A model generated the notes under the pieces. That model worked only from the letters and a program-made list of their open reading frames with translations, had not been told where the DNA came from and did not search any database. A DNA stretch of 32,797 nt from a virus. Both the position numbers and the translations under genes were made by a program. Location: positions 1 through 32,797 of the IMG/VR virus record IMGVR_UViG_3300008113_000201, one strand, 5' to 3'. Shown piece by piece: positions 25,207 to 32,797 of the stretch (position 1 is the first letter of the stretch; each line of letters starts with the position of its first letter).

Positions 25207-26419
25207 CACTGAATCAAAACTAATCTCTGCTGTATTGGCAGACAAACAAGTTCACGTTTTGTTACAAGCAAACGTAGACAACATCTTAAGAACCCACAAT
25301 GACATCTGGACTTTCATCCGCAACTATTCTGAAACTAATGGAACAGTTCCACCAGTATCTCTGGTTGTAGATAAGTTTCGGGACTTCTCTCCAGTCGATG
25401 GTGTTGGTGCTACCAAGTATCACCTAGAAGAACTACAGGCTGAGTTCCTGAATGATAGTCTAAAGGATGTTCTTAGGACTACTGCTTCAGATGTTCAGGC
25501 AGGTCAGGGCACCAAGGCACTAGAAGACCTTATCCAGAAGACATCAGAACTAAAGAAGAACACAGCAGTTATTCGTGACATTGATGCTACTGATATTGAT
25601 TCTGCTGTTGCATACTTTGAGAATCTTGCTAGACAAAATGAACTAGGCTCTATTGGTATCAAGACTGGTTTGCCAGGATTTGACAACTATCTTCCTGCTG
25701 GTATTACTCCAGGTCAGTTAGGCGTGTTCCTTGCTTATCCAGGAATTGGTAAGTCTTGGTTTGCTCTTTACATGGCGGTACAGGCATGGAAGCAAGGTAA
25801 GTCACCGCTAATCATCTCACTTGAAATGTCAGAGACAGAAGTTCGTAACCGTGTGTTTGCCATCATGGGTGAGGGTCTTTGGTCACATCGTAAACTGAGC
25901 AATGGTCAGGTAGAGATTGATGACCTTAAGCGTTGGCACTCTAAGGAACTTGCTGGTAAACCAGAGTTCCATATTATTTCTAATGACAATGGTGGAGAAG
26001 TAACTCCGTCAGTTATTCGTGGTAAAATTGACCAGTACAAGCCTGACCTAGTTATCGTGGACTATTTACAGTTGATGTCTCCAAACCAGAAGTCTGACAA
26101 TGAGACTGTTCGCATGAAGAACCTTTCTCGTGAACTAAAATTGATGGCTATCTCTGAAGAAATGCCTATTATCTCTATCTCATCTGCTACACCAGACGAT
26201 GTTACCAAGTTGGACACAGTCCCTACCTTGGGTCAGACCGCTTGGTCTCGCCAGATTGCCTACGATGCTGACTGGGTTTTGGCTCTGGGTCGTGCTACAA
26301 ACTCCGACATTCTAGAGTGTGTATTCCGTAAGAACCGTAATGGTTTTATGGGTGAATTCTTAGTTCAGGTAGACTTTGACAAGGGTTACTATCGTTATAA
26401 GGATTTTGAAGATAACTAG
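25199..26419 (+). CDS. dnaB: DnaB-type replicative DNA helicase
   Basis: The 406-residue ATPase unwinds DNA at the replication fork. An N-terminal helical domain (about 1-110) and linker precede the RecA-fold core. The core shows Walker A PGIGKS at 181-186, then ISLEMSETEVRNR, Walker B LVIVDYLQLM with Asp288, and a C-terminal region AWSRQIAYDADWVLALG followed by basic residues and FDKGYYRY near the end. This order is typical of DnaB/gp4-type hexameric helicases. The length is slightly short of bacterial DnaB (about 450-470), mostly from a shorter N-terminal part. AAGGA at 25186-25190 supports ATG 25199. Arginine is mainly CGN, as in the other replication genes. Confidence 0.92.
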   Translation: MNNTESKLISAVLADKQVHVLLQANVDNILRTHNDIWTFIRNYSETNGTVPPVSLVVDKFRDFSPVDGVGATKYHLEELQAEFLNDSLKDVLRTTASDVQAGQGTKALEDLIQKTSELKKNTAVIRDIDATDIDSAVAYFENLARQNELGSIGIKTGLPGFDNYLPAGITPGQLGVFLAYPGIGKSWFALYMAVQAWKQGKSPLIISLEMSETEVRNRVFAIMGEGLWSHRKLSNGQVEIDDLKRWHSKELAGKPEFHIISNDNGGEVTPSVIRGKIDQYKPDLVIVDYLQLMSPNQKSDNETVRMKNLSRELKLMAISEEMPIISISSATPDDVTKLDTVPTLGQTAWSRQIAYDADWVLALGRATNSDILECVFRKNRNGFMGEFLVQVDFDKGYYRYKDFEDN

Positions 26420-26420
26420 T

Positions 26421-26426
26421 TATAAT
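26421..26426 (+). promoter_or_regulatory. -10 promoter element, predicted leaderless GTG start at 26432
   Basis: TATAAT is followed by AGAGT and then GTG. The block TATAATAGAGT followed by RTG is the same as at 4275-4288 except for the first base of the start codon. No TG extension or -35 is visible. The transcript would begin at the GTG start codon, three codon lengths after the helicase stop. Confidence 0.6.
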
Positions 26427-26431
26427 AGAGT

Positions 26432-26776
26432 GTGGAGAATATATATCACAGACCTATTAAGAACTTTACGTTTGACGGAATCATTAAGAATGATGCCGCA
26501 ATCGGTAGACTTCGCTTAGAACTTGTGAGACTCAAGACGCTTGAGATGTGTGAATTGGGGTATGTGCAAAGGCTTGACATAGACCCACAATTTACGATAA
26601 AATATAATAACGAAAAAGACTATTACGAATTTACATTAACAGTATATGGTACATACATAGGAAAGAATAAAGCATTATGGACAAATGGAATAAACGGAAC
26701 AGAAATGATTCCTACTCAAAGGAGCAAATTAAGCGAGTTATCGCAGGGTCAGGCATCACAATCGAATCAGAAGTAG
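26432..26776 (+). CDS. Small conserved protein of the replication module, unknown function
   Basis: This 114-residue protein begins at a GTG with no ribosome binding site, right after a -10 element, so it is probably translated from a leaderless mRNA. It has a helical part (IGRLRLELVRLKTLEMCELG), then a beta part (DPQFTIKYNNEKDYYEFTLT and VYGTYIGKNKA), and a polar tail (IPTQRSKLSELSQGQASQ). The last 100 bases overlap the primase gene in another frame. No family recognised with confidence. Confidence 0.65.
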   Translation: MENIYHRPIKNFTFDGIIKNDAAIGRLRLELVRLKTLEMCELGYVQRLDIDPQFTIKYNNEKDYYEFTLTVYGTYIGKNKALWTNGINGTEMIPTQRSKLSELSQGQASQSNQK

Positions 26777-27621
26777 ATTCTGACTATATTATTTTCTGTC
26801 CTTTTCATAACAACTATCGTTCTCCTGCTGGAGAAGTAGATAAAAGTTCTGGTCTATTCTTTTGCTTTTCCTGCCATCACGTCTGTGACCTACCATCCCT
26901 AATCATGCACACCTCTGCTAGAACATATTTTGAAGCAGTTCGTTACATAAAGTCTAAAGAAACTGAAACTGACCTTTCTTATCAGATTAATCAAACACTT
27001 GTTCAGAAACCAGACTATGTTCCTTACGATGAGTTGCAGATTAAAAGATTACATCAACAGGCGGTAGATTCTTCTAGAGCAACTAGGTATTACAGTGGCA
27101 GACTTATTACTGATGCTTCTGTTAAAAAGTTTCAGTTGGGATATTCTGAAAAACAAGACATGGTAACTATCCCTGTTCACTCACCAGACGGAATTCCTGT
27201 CGGATTTGTTGGTCGCTCTGTCGAGGGCAAGGAGTTTAAGAATACTCCAGGACTACCAAAAGCAAAAACTTTATTCAACCTACATCGTGTTAAGACTGCT
27301 GGAAAAGTCTATGTAGTTGAATCATCATTTGATGCTATTCGCTTAGACCAATGCGGTTTTTCAGCGGTAGCAACATTGGGTGCAAATGTATCCAATTTTC
27401 AAACAGACCTGCTCATTAAGTATTTCAATAATGTTATTGTTATTGCAGATAATGATGAGGCTGGCGGTAATATGAAAGATAAGATTATTGAACGTCTTGG
27501 CTCTCGTGTTACTGTTATTAAAATAGATAAACAATATAAGGATATTGGCGATATGCCAGACGAAGCAATAAAAAATATTGACGAATCGTTTGACAAAACT
27601 ATTGCCAGTATGCTACAATAG
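26677..27621 (+). CDS. dnaG: DnaG-type DNA primase
   Basis: The 314-residue protein makes RNA primers at the fork. The N-terminal CHC2-type zinc-binding domain shows CPFH (Cys41, His44) and CFSC (Cys63, Cys66). The TOPRIM fold follows: VYVVESSFDAI with Glu215, SAVATLGANVS, and VIVIADNDEAGG with Asp258 and Asp260. The usual EGY/EGx of TOPRIM is ESS here. At 314 residues it lacks the C-terminal helicase-interaction domain of bacterial DnaG (about 600 residues), as in other short phage primases. The start overlaps the previous gene by 100 bases; GGAAAG upstream is a weak ribosome binding site, so a later start remains possible, but the zinc domain must be included. Confidence 0.9.
   Translation: MDKWNKRNRNDSYSKEQIKRVIAGSGITIESEVDSDYIIFCPFHNNYRSPAGEVDKSSGLFFCFSCHHVCDLPSLIMHTSARTYFEAVRYIKSKETETDLSYQINQTLVQKPDYVPYDELQIKRLHQQAVDSSRATRYYSGRLITDASVKKFQLGYSEKQDMVTIPVHSPDGIPVGFVGRSVEGKEFKNTPGLPKAKTLFNLHRVKTAGKVYVVESSFDAIRLDQCGFSAVATLGANVSNFQTDLLIKYFNNVIVIADNDEAGGNMKDKIIERLGSRVTVIKIDKQYKDIGDMPDEAIKNIDESFDKTIASMLQ
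27611..27619 (+). promoter_or_regulatory. Extended -10 promoter for the single-strand binding protein gene
   Basis: TGCTACAAT (hexamer 27614-27619, one mismatch to TATAAT) overlaps the end of the primase gene. Transcription would start near 27626, giving a leader of about 23 nt with AAGGAG before ATG 27649. No -35 is visible. Confidence 0.55.
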
Positions 27622-27648
27622 AAAACCACAGAAAAATAAGGAGAAATA

Positions 27649-28302
27649 ATGAGTATCATTCGTGGGCTAAAAGAAATCAACGCTATTGTTGATAAGCCAA
27701 AATATGAAAGCACAGGAGAGAAAGTTCGCTGGGTTAAACTAGCGGATGGACAATCAGCAAAGATTCGTTTTGTCGAGGAACTTGACACGGATTCAGCAAA
27801 CTACGATGCAGACAGAGGTCTTGCAATTGTAGTAAAGGAACACACTAATCCAAAGGATTACAAGCGTAAGGCTCTGGACACTACGGACACTGAGGGTCGT
27901 GACTGGGCAGAAGAGATGCACCGTAAAGACCCAAAGGCAGGTTGGAAGGCTCGTCTACGCTTCTACTGCAACGTCATTATTGACGATGGAACTGAGCCTC
28001 CGTATGTGGCTGTATGGTCACAAGGTATCAGCAAGCAGTCAGCATTCAACACACTTCGTGAGTATGCATTAGAGACTGGTTCAATCTCAAACCTTGAGTG
28101 GAAGATTAAGCGTAACGGTCAGGGAACTGAAACTAGTTACACACTTCTTCCAACAAAGCCAGACACAGAGCCATTTGACTGGTCAGGCGTTAGCCCATTC
28201 AACCTTGATAAGGTTGTAAGACATGTTCCTTATGCGGAACAGGAAGCCTTTTACCTAGGTTTCGATGCACCATCAGTTACATCTAGCAACCAAGACTGGT
28301 AG
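27649..28302 (+). CDS. Single-stranded DNA-binding protein
   Basis: This 217-residue protein is assigned by context between primase and polymerase and by its pattern. The beta-rich OB-like core (about 25-185) includes VRWVKLADGQSAKIRFVEEL, RLRFYCNVIIDDG, YVAVWSQGISKQSAFNTL and LEWKIKRNGQGTETSYTLLP. The C-terminus ends NQDW with acidic and aromatic residues, the type of tail SSB proteins use to contact partners. The layout resembles T4 gp32/T7 gp2.5-like phage SSBs more than bacterial SSB. A strong AAGGAG ribosome binding site and its own promoter suggest high expression, and arginine is almost all CGN. Confidence 0.75.
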   Translation: MSIIRGLKEINAIVDKPKYESTGEKVRWVKLADGQSAKIRFVEELDTDSANYDADRGLAIVVKEHTNPKDYKRKALDTTDTEGRDWAEEMHRKDPKAGWKARLRFYCNVIIDDGTEPPYVAVWSQGISKQSAFNTLREYALETGSISNLEWKIKRNGQGTETSYTLLPTKPDTEPFDWSGVSPFNLDKVVRHVPYAEQEAFYLGFDAPSVTSSNQDW

Positions 28303-28314
28303 CAAATAATCGTG

Positions 28315-28346
28315 GTGGGGGTAGACGATTCGCTCTCTACGCCCAC
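28315..28346 (+). terminator. Strong hairpin between SSB and polymerase genes (possible terminator)
   Basis: The arm 28315-28325 pairs with 28336-28346: 11 positions with one G-G mismatch and a 10-base loop. It lies 13 bases after the SSB stop. No T-run follows, so it may be a weak terminator, an RNA-processing or stability element, or an attenuator limiting polymerase expression. The sequence motif GGGGGTAG in the left arm also occurs in the capsid terminator. Confidence 0.55.
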
Positions 28347-28372
28347 TGCCCTAAACTTTAAGGATTTATTAT

Positions 28373-31300
28373 ATGAGTTATGCTGGACTGCACGTTCACA
28401 CTCACTACTCGCTATTTGATGGCATAGCAACACCACAAGAATATGTGGACAGAGCAATCGAAATTGGAATGCCAGCCATCGCAATTACAGACCATGGTTC
28501 TTTATCAGGACACCGTGAAATGTATCGTGTCGCTATTGAAAAGGGTATCAAACCAATTCTTGGTGTCGAAGGATACATTGCACAAGACCGCTTTGACCAG
28601 AGAGACAAAGAAGAGCGTGAAGATACGCCACTAAACCCTATCTACAATCACTTAATTATTCTTGCAAAGAATGAAAAGGGTCTTGAGAACCTTAACAAAC
28701 TAAATGAGATTGCTTGGACTGAGGGTTTCTATAAGAAGCCTCGCATGGACTGGGAATCTTTAGAGAAGTATAAAGAAGGTCTTATCATAACTTCAGGATG
28801 TCTGTCTGGCTTTGTGGCTAAGGCTATCGAAGCGGATGACCTTGCTGCTGCTAAGGAGCATTTGGAATGGGCTAAGAAAACTTTTGGAGATGACTATTAC
28901 ATCGAAGTTATGCCACACAATCCACCAGAGATTAACAAGACTATTCTTGCTCTTGCAGATGAGTTTGGTATCAAACCTATCGTTACTCCTGACTGCCACC
29001 ACTCTGGTCCAGAACAGCGTGAGATTCAGGAACTTAAACTAATCCTAAACACTTACTCAAACAAGGTGCAAAAAGATGCTACTTTTGCTGGTACTCAGGA
29101 TTACGACAACCTTATGGACAAGTTGGATTACCTTTACGGTGCTGACCGCCAGATTACTTTTAGGGATTACGAAATTCACCTGCTCTCTGATGAAGAGATG
29201 CACAGGTCTATGGAAGCCCAGGGTATTACTCGTCAGGACATGTACGATAACACTATTGAGATTATGAATAAGGTTGAAGACTACAACATTAAAGACCACC
29301 TAGACTTGCTACCAGCACAGTATCAGAATCCAGACCAAGAACTTTATGAACTTGCCATGGAAGGACTTACTGCTCGTGGTGTAGGTGCTGACCCTGCATA
29401 TCATGTTAGGGCTGAAGAAGAACTTCAAATCATCAAGGACAAAAACTTTGCTCCTTACTTCCTAGTTGTTCGTAACATGATTAACTGGGCTAAGAAAGAG
29501 GGCATCATGGTTGGTCCAGGTCGTGGTTCTTCTGCTGGTTCTTTAGTTTGTTATGCATTGGGCATTACTGACATTGACCCTATTGAGCATGGTCTTTTGT
29601 TCTTCCGTTTTATTAATCCAGAACGCAATGACTTTCCAGATATCGATACAGATATCCAAGATTCGAGACGTGAAGATGTCAAAGATTATCTAGTTAGACA
29701 GTATAGACACGTTGCCTCTATCGCCACATTCCTTGAGTTCAAGGGTAAGGGTATGATTAGAGATATTGCTCGTGTGCTAAACATTCCACTACCAGATGTG
29801 AACAAGGTTCTTAAACTAGTTGATGACTGGGATGACTACTTGAGGTCTAAGTCTACACAAGAGTTCCGTGAAAAGTATCCAGAGATTGAACTCTATGGTG
29901 AACAACTTCGTGGTCGTATTCGTGGTACTGGTATTCACGCTGCTGGTGTAGTTACTGCTAAAGAACCTATCTTTAAGTATGCACCGTTGGAGACTAGAAC
30001 AACTCCAGGTAGCAAGGAACGTATTCCAGTAGTAGCAGTAGATATGGAAGAAGCAGAACGTATTGGTCTGATTAAGATTGATGCTCTAGGTCTAAAGACC
30101 CTATCTGTTATTCAGGACACGCTTGCTATTATCAAAGAGCGTTCTGGGAACGATGTTGACCTGTACAAACTTAACATGGAAGATGCAAATGTTTATCGTA
30201 TGCTTTCCGATGGTTTTACCAAGGGTGTGTTCCAATGTGAAGCCACGCCATACACAAATCTTCTAGTAAAGATGGGCATCAAGAACTTTAGTGAGTTGGC
30301 TGCTTCTAACGCCTTGGTTCGTCCAGGTGCTATGAACACAATCGGTAAAGACTATGTTGCTCGTAAGCATGGTAGACAAAACATTGATTACAAGCACCAA
30401 GTACTAAAGGCATTTACACAAGAGACCTACGGATGTATTCTGTATCAGGAACAAGTTATGCTTGCCTGTGTGGAACTTGGCGGTATGACAATGGCTGAAG
30501 CGGACAAGGTTCGTAAGATTATTGGTAAGAAAAAAGATGCTAAAGAGTTCGATGTCTTTAAAGACAAGTTCGTAAAGGGTGCTTCTAGATTCTTGACACC
30601 AGTAGCCTCTGAAGAACTATGGACAGACTTCGAAGCACACGCTGGATACTCGTTTAACAAGTCTCACGCTGTGGCTTACTCAACTGTTTCTTACTGGACT
30701 GCTTGGTTGAAGTACTACTATCCAATTGAGTTTATGTACTCATTGCTCAAGAACGAAAGTGATAAGGATGCTCGTACTGAGTACCTGATTGAAGCAAAGC
30801 GTATGGGTATTCCTGTTCGTCTGCCACACATCAATGATTCGGATGTTGACTTTAAAATCGAGGGTAAGGGTATCAGATTCGGACTATCATCTATTAAGTT
30901 TATTAGTGATAACATTGCTAATAAGTATATCGCTGCTAGACCTTTTGCTTCCTACAAAGAACTAGAAGAGTTTACATTCGGTAAAGGTAACGGTGTGAAC
31001 AGTCGTGCATTACAGGCTCTACGCCTTGTAGGTGCTGCTACGTTCCATGACCAACCTAGAAACGATGTAGAGGTTCGTGAAAACCTTTATGAGTACCTTA
31101 ACCTGCCAGAGTTCAATACTTCTGTTCCACAACACTTTCACGCATTCATCAACGATGTCGAAGAGTACGAGGAAACAGGTGCGTATGTTCTTATGGGAAT
31201 GGTAAAAAACATCAAGCGTGGCAAGGGTTGGTCGAGAGTAGAGATTCTTGACAGAACTGGTAGCACTGGTATTTTTGACGATGAAAACACTACTATTGAA

Positions 31301-31654
31301 GCAGGAAGAACTTATATAGTTCTAGCAAGTGATAACAGAATAGTCACAGCAGTTCCAGCAGATGAAGTTAAAGGAAACACGTCTGGACTGATAAAGATTA
31401 TGAACTATCGTCAGTTGCCTTACAAAGACGAAGAACTCTTTGTTGTATCCTTTAAGCCAAGGGTAACTAAGGCAGGTAAAAAGATGGCTTCTCTAGTTTT
31501 GGCTGATGTCAATAGAGATATACATAGTGTAACAGTATTTCCAACAGCATTCTCAAAGGCTTATATGAAGATTGATGAAGGAAATGTATACAAATTCTCT
31601 TTGGGTAAGACTAAAGATGGAACCATAATTATGGAGGATGTGTTCAATGTTTGA
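28373..31654 (+). CDS. dnaE: DNA polymerase III alpha subunit (DnaE type)
   Basis: The 1093-residue polymerase copies the phage genome. The N-terminal PHP domain has its metal-site residues in place: LHVHTH (His7, His9), ITDHG (Asp40, His41), GVEGY (Glu66), HLIILAKN, TSGCLSG and PDCHHS. The family C polymerase core has GPGRGSSAGSL, PDIDTD at 422-427 (Asp425 and Asp427 of the catalytic triad) and LIKIDALGLKTL with the likely third Asp. QEQVML and SFNKSHAVAYS follow. The C-terminal OB-like domain starts near residue 940 (VLMGMVKNIKRGKGW). No exonuclease domain is inserted, so it is DnaE, not PolC. The intact PHP site could give proofreading, as in mycobacterial DnaE1. AAGGA at 28360-28364 supports the start. 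Confidence 0.95.
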   Translation: MSYAGLHVHTHYSLFDGIATPQEYVDRAIEIGMPAIAITDHGSLSGHREMYRVAIEKGIKPILGVEGYIAQDRFDQRDKEEREDTPLNPIYNHLIILAKNEKGLENLNKLNEIAWTEGFYKKPRMDWESLEKYKEGLIITSGCLSGFVAKAIEADDLAAAKEHLEWAKKTFGDDYYIEVMPHNPPEINKTILALADEFGIKPIVTPDCHHSGPEQREIQELKLILNTYSNKVQKDATFAGTQDYDNLMDKLDYLYGADRQITFRDYEIHLLSDEEMHRSMEAQGITRQDMYDNTIEIMNKVEDYNIKDHLDLLPAQYQNPDQELYELAMEGLTARGVGADPAYHVRAEEELQIIKDKNFAPYFLVVRNMINWAKKEGIMVGPGRGSSAGSLVCYALGITDIDPIEHGLLFFRFINPERNDFPDIDTDIQDSRREDVKDYLVRQYRHVASIATFLEFKGKGMIRDIARVLNIPLPDVNKVLKLVDDWDDYLRSKSTQEFREKYPEIELYGEQLRGRIRGTGIHAAGVVTAKEPIFKYAPLETRTTPGSKERIPVVAVDMEEAERIGLIKIDALGLKTLSVIQDTLAIIKERSGNDVDLYKLNMEDANVYRMLSDGFTKGVFQCEATPYTNLLVKMGIKNFSELAASNALVRPGAMNTIGKDYVARKHGRQNIDYKHQVLKAFTQETYGCILYQEQVMLACVELGGMTMAEADKVRKIIGKKKDAKEFDVFKDKFVKGASRFLTPVASEELWTDFEAHAGYSFNKSHAVAYSTVSYWTAWLKYYYPIEFMYSLLKNESDKDARTEYLIEAKRMGIPVRLPHINDSDVDFKIEGKGIRFGLSSIKFISDNIANKYIAARPFASYKELEEFTFGKGNGVNSRALQALRLVGAATFHDQPRNDVEVRENLYEYLNLPEFNTSVPQHFHAFINDVEEYEETGAYVLMGMVKNIKRGKGWSRVEILDRTGSTGIFDDENTTIEAGRTYIVLASDNRIVTAVPADEVKGNTSGLIKIMNYRQLPYKDEELFVVSFKPRVTKAGKKMASLVLADVNRDIHSVTVFPTAFSKAYMKIDEGNVYKFSLGKTKDGTIIMEDVFNV

Positions 31655-31985
31655 TGAAGTAGCAAAAGACCTGCACGAAACAGCAGTAGAAAAAGGTTTC
31701 TGGGGCATTGCCTACAATAATAACGACAAGGAATCCTTGGATATCTTTATGACTAAACAACTAATGATGATTGTGTCAGAGGCTGTAGAAGTTATGGAAG
31801 CAATTCGTAAATCCAAAGGTCCAGAAGAAGTGGCAGATGAGATGGCAGACATTGTTATTCGCACACTTGACCTGTATGCAGGGCTGCGTGAGTTTGAATA
31901 TGTAAATGGAAGTCTTGACGATGCATTCGAAAAGAAGACTGGCTATAACAAGTCTAGACCAGAAAGACATGGGGTTCGTTTCTAA
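31647..31985 (+). CDS. MazG-like nucleotide pyrophosphohydrolase
   Basis: In this 112-residue all-helical protein, the MazG-type metal-binding signature is visible as EAVEVMEAI (E-x-x-E) followed by EVADEMADIVI (E-x-x-D). Such enzymes hydrolyse nucleoside triphosphates and related nucleotides; in phages they may clean the nucleotide pool or lower stress alarmones. I chose ATG 31647 because GGAGG at 31633-31637 is 9 nt upstream, whereas the in-frame ATG at 31638 is next to that site. It overlaps the polymerase end by 8 bases and the next gene by one base (TAATG), linking it to replication. Substrate is not shown. Confidence 0.82.
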   Translation: MFDEVAKDLHETAVEKGFWGIAYNNNDKESLDIFMTKQLMMIVSEAVEVMEAIRKSKGPEEVADEMADIVIRTLDLYAGLREFEYVNGSLDDAFEKKTGYNKSRPERHGVRF

Positions 31986-32797
31986 TGACTACTTTAGAAG
32001 AAGCAATGGCAGCACTGGACCCACGCATTCGTAAGCGTTTGACTAACGGTGTTGGATTCAAGACTGAGTATCAGGGAACTCCTAGTTTCGGTCTTAATCG
32101 TGCACTCAATGGTGGTCTACCACTGGGCAGACAGGTTTTGATTTGGGGAAGCAAGTCTTCTGCTAAGTCCTCTCTATGCTTGCAGATGATTGCTCAGGCA
32201 CAGGAAGAAGGCAAGTTGTGTGCCTGGATTGATGCAGAGATGTCTTATTCAGAAGATTGGGCTAAGAGACTTGGGGTAGATACAGATAACCTTATTGTCT
32301 CACAAGCCAGAACTATTAATGAGATGGTTGATGTAGGGACCAACCTAATGAATGCTGGAGTAGACATCATTGTTGTTGATTCAATTACGTCTCTACTACC
32401 CGCTATATATTTTGAAAAGGATACTGATGAACTTAAACAGTTGGAAAACACTAAACAGATTGGTGCGGAGTCTAGAGATTTTAGTAACGCTTGGAAGATG
32501 CTTAATTATGCCAATAATAAAGTTAAGCCAACCCTTATGGTTCTTATCTCGCAATCTCGTAACAATATTTCTGCTATGTATACTAGTCAACAGCCTTCAG
32601 GCGGTCAGGCTACTAAGTTTTATTCATCAACGATTATCAAGTTATTCTCTTCCGAATCAGACAATCAAGCAATTAAAGGCAAAATTGCAGTTGGCGATAA
32701 ACTCATTGAGGAAAAGGTTGGTAGGAAGATTCGTTGGGAAGTCCAGTTCAGCAAGACATCGCCAGCATTTCAGTCTGGAGAATACGATTTTTATTTC
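31985..32797 (+). CDS. RecA/UvsX-like recombinase (partial, runs off the window)
   Basis: The frame from ATG 31985 stays open to the window end (271 codons). It encodes a RecA-fold ATPase for strand exchange or recombination-dependent replication. Motifs: Walker A GSKSSAKSS at residues 55-63, with Ala in place of the usual second Gly; LCAWIDAEMSYSEDWAKRLG, as in RecA; Walker B DIIVVDSITSLLP; LMVLISQSRNN, and SGGQATKFYSST, which corresponds to the loop 2 and core region. The altered Walker A recalls T4 UvsX, which also lacks the canonical Gly. The start overlaps the MazG-like stop (TAATG). The C-terminus is missing. Confidence 0.85.
   Translation, partial: MTTLEEAMAALDPRIRKRLTNGVGFKTEYQGTPSFGLNRALNGGLPLGRQVLIWGSKSSAKSSLCLQMIAQAQEEGKLCAWIDAEMSYSEDWAKRLGVDTDNLIVSQARTINEMVDVGTNLMNAGVDIIVVDSITSLLPAIYFEKDTDELKQLENTKQIGAESRDFSNAWKMLNYANNKVKPTLMVLISQSRNNISAMYTSQQPSGGQATKFYSSTIIKLFSSESDNQAIKGKIAVGDKLIEEKVGRKIRWEVQFSKTSPAFQSGEYDFYF

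Overview
The window is a contiguous piece of a tailed double-stranded DNA bacteriophage (siphovirus-type structural genes). Every supported gene is on the + strand, tightly packed, with frequent TAATG or ATGA stop/start overlaps. The DNA is clearly A+T rich. Gene content and order (tube, tail chaperones, giant tape measure, tail hub, minor tail proteins, MerR-like HTH protein, DnaB-type helicase, DnaG-type primase, single-strand binding protein, DnaE-type polymerase, MazG-like protein, RecA-like protein) resemble large long-tailed actinobacteriophages. An actinobacterial host is also suggested by extended -10 promoters placed so that transcripts would begin at the start codon. A low-GC freshwater actinobacterium is one possibility, but the host is inferred, not shown.

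Layout: 1-142 is the end of the probable major capsid gene, followed by a strong terminator. 246-3418 holds the head-decoration/neck/connector genes (five ORFs). 3488-4210 is the tail tube gene, with its own promoter and terminator. 4286-5368 holds two paralogous tail assembly chaperones, one long and one short, on separate promoters. 5400-16148 is one 3582-residue tape measure gene, about a third of the window. 16148-24133 holds the distal tail: a tube-like protein, a 1464-residue hub, and a set of minor tail/fibre proteins. 24136-24898 has an HTH protein and a small conserved protein. 24898-32797 is the replication and recombination module, running off the end inside a RecA/UvsX-like gene. 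No tRNA, rRNA, CRISPR, insertion sequence, integrase or lysis gene is recognisable here. No gap without a gene exceeds about 105 bases.

The most unusual object is the tape measure protein. Besides the usual core, coiled coil and C-terminus, it carries what look like enzyme domains embedded between repeated Gly-Gly linker motifs: a HIGH-superfamily nucleotidyltransferase-like domain (residues about 740-900) and a GNAT acetyltransferase-like domain (about 2680-2800). It also holds at least two large unassigned globular regions and a cluster holding the only four cysteines I can see in the protein. The tape measure is normally ejected ahead of the DNA, so these domains could be protein cargo delivered into the host. 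This resembles the idea of phage polyvalent proteins, but here built into a tape measure.

Other points of note: a tail chaperone pair that looks like an in-frame G-T fusion plus a separate G paralog, with no frameshift evident; recurring extended -10 promoters, three of them with spacing that predicts leaderless mRNAs; terminators placed right after the two highest-copy structural genes; and a small beta domain shared between a connector protein and a minor tail protein.
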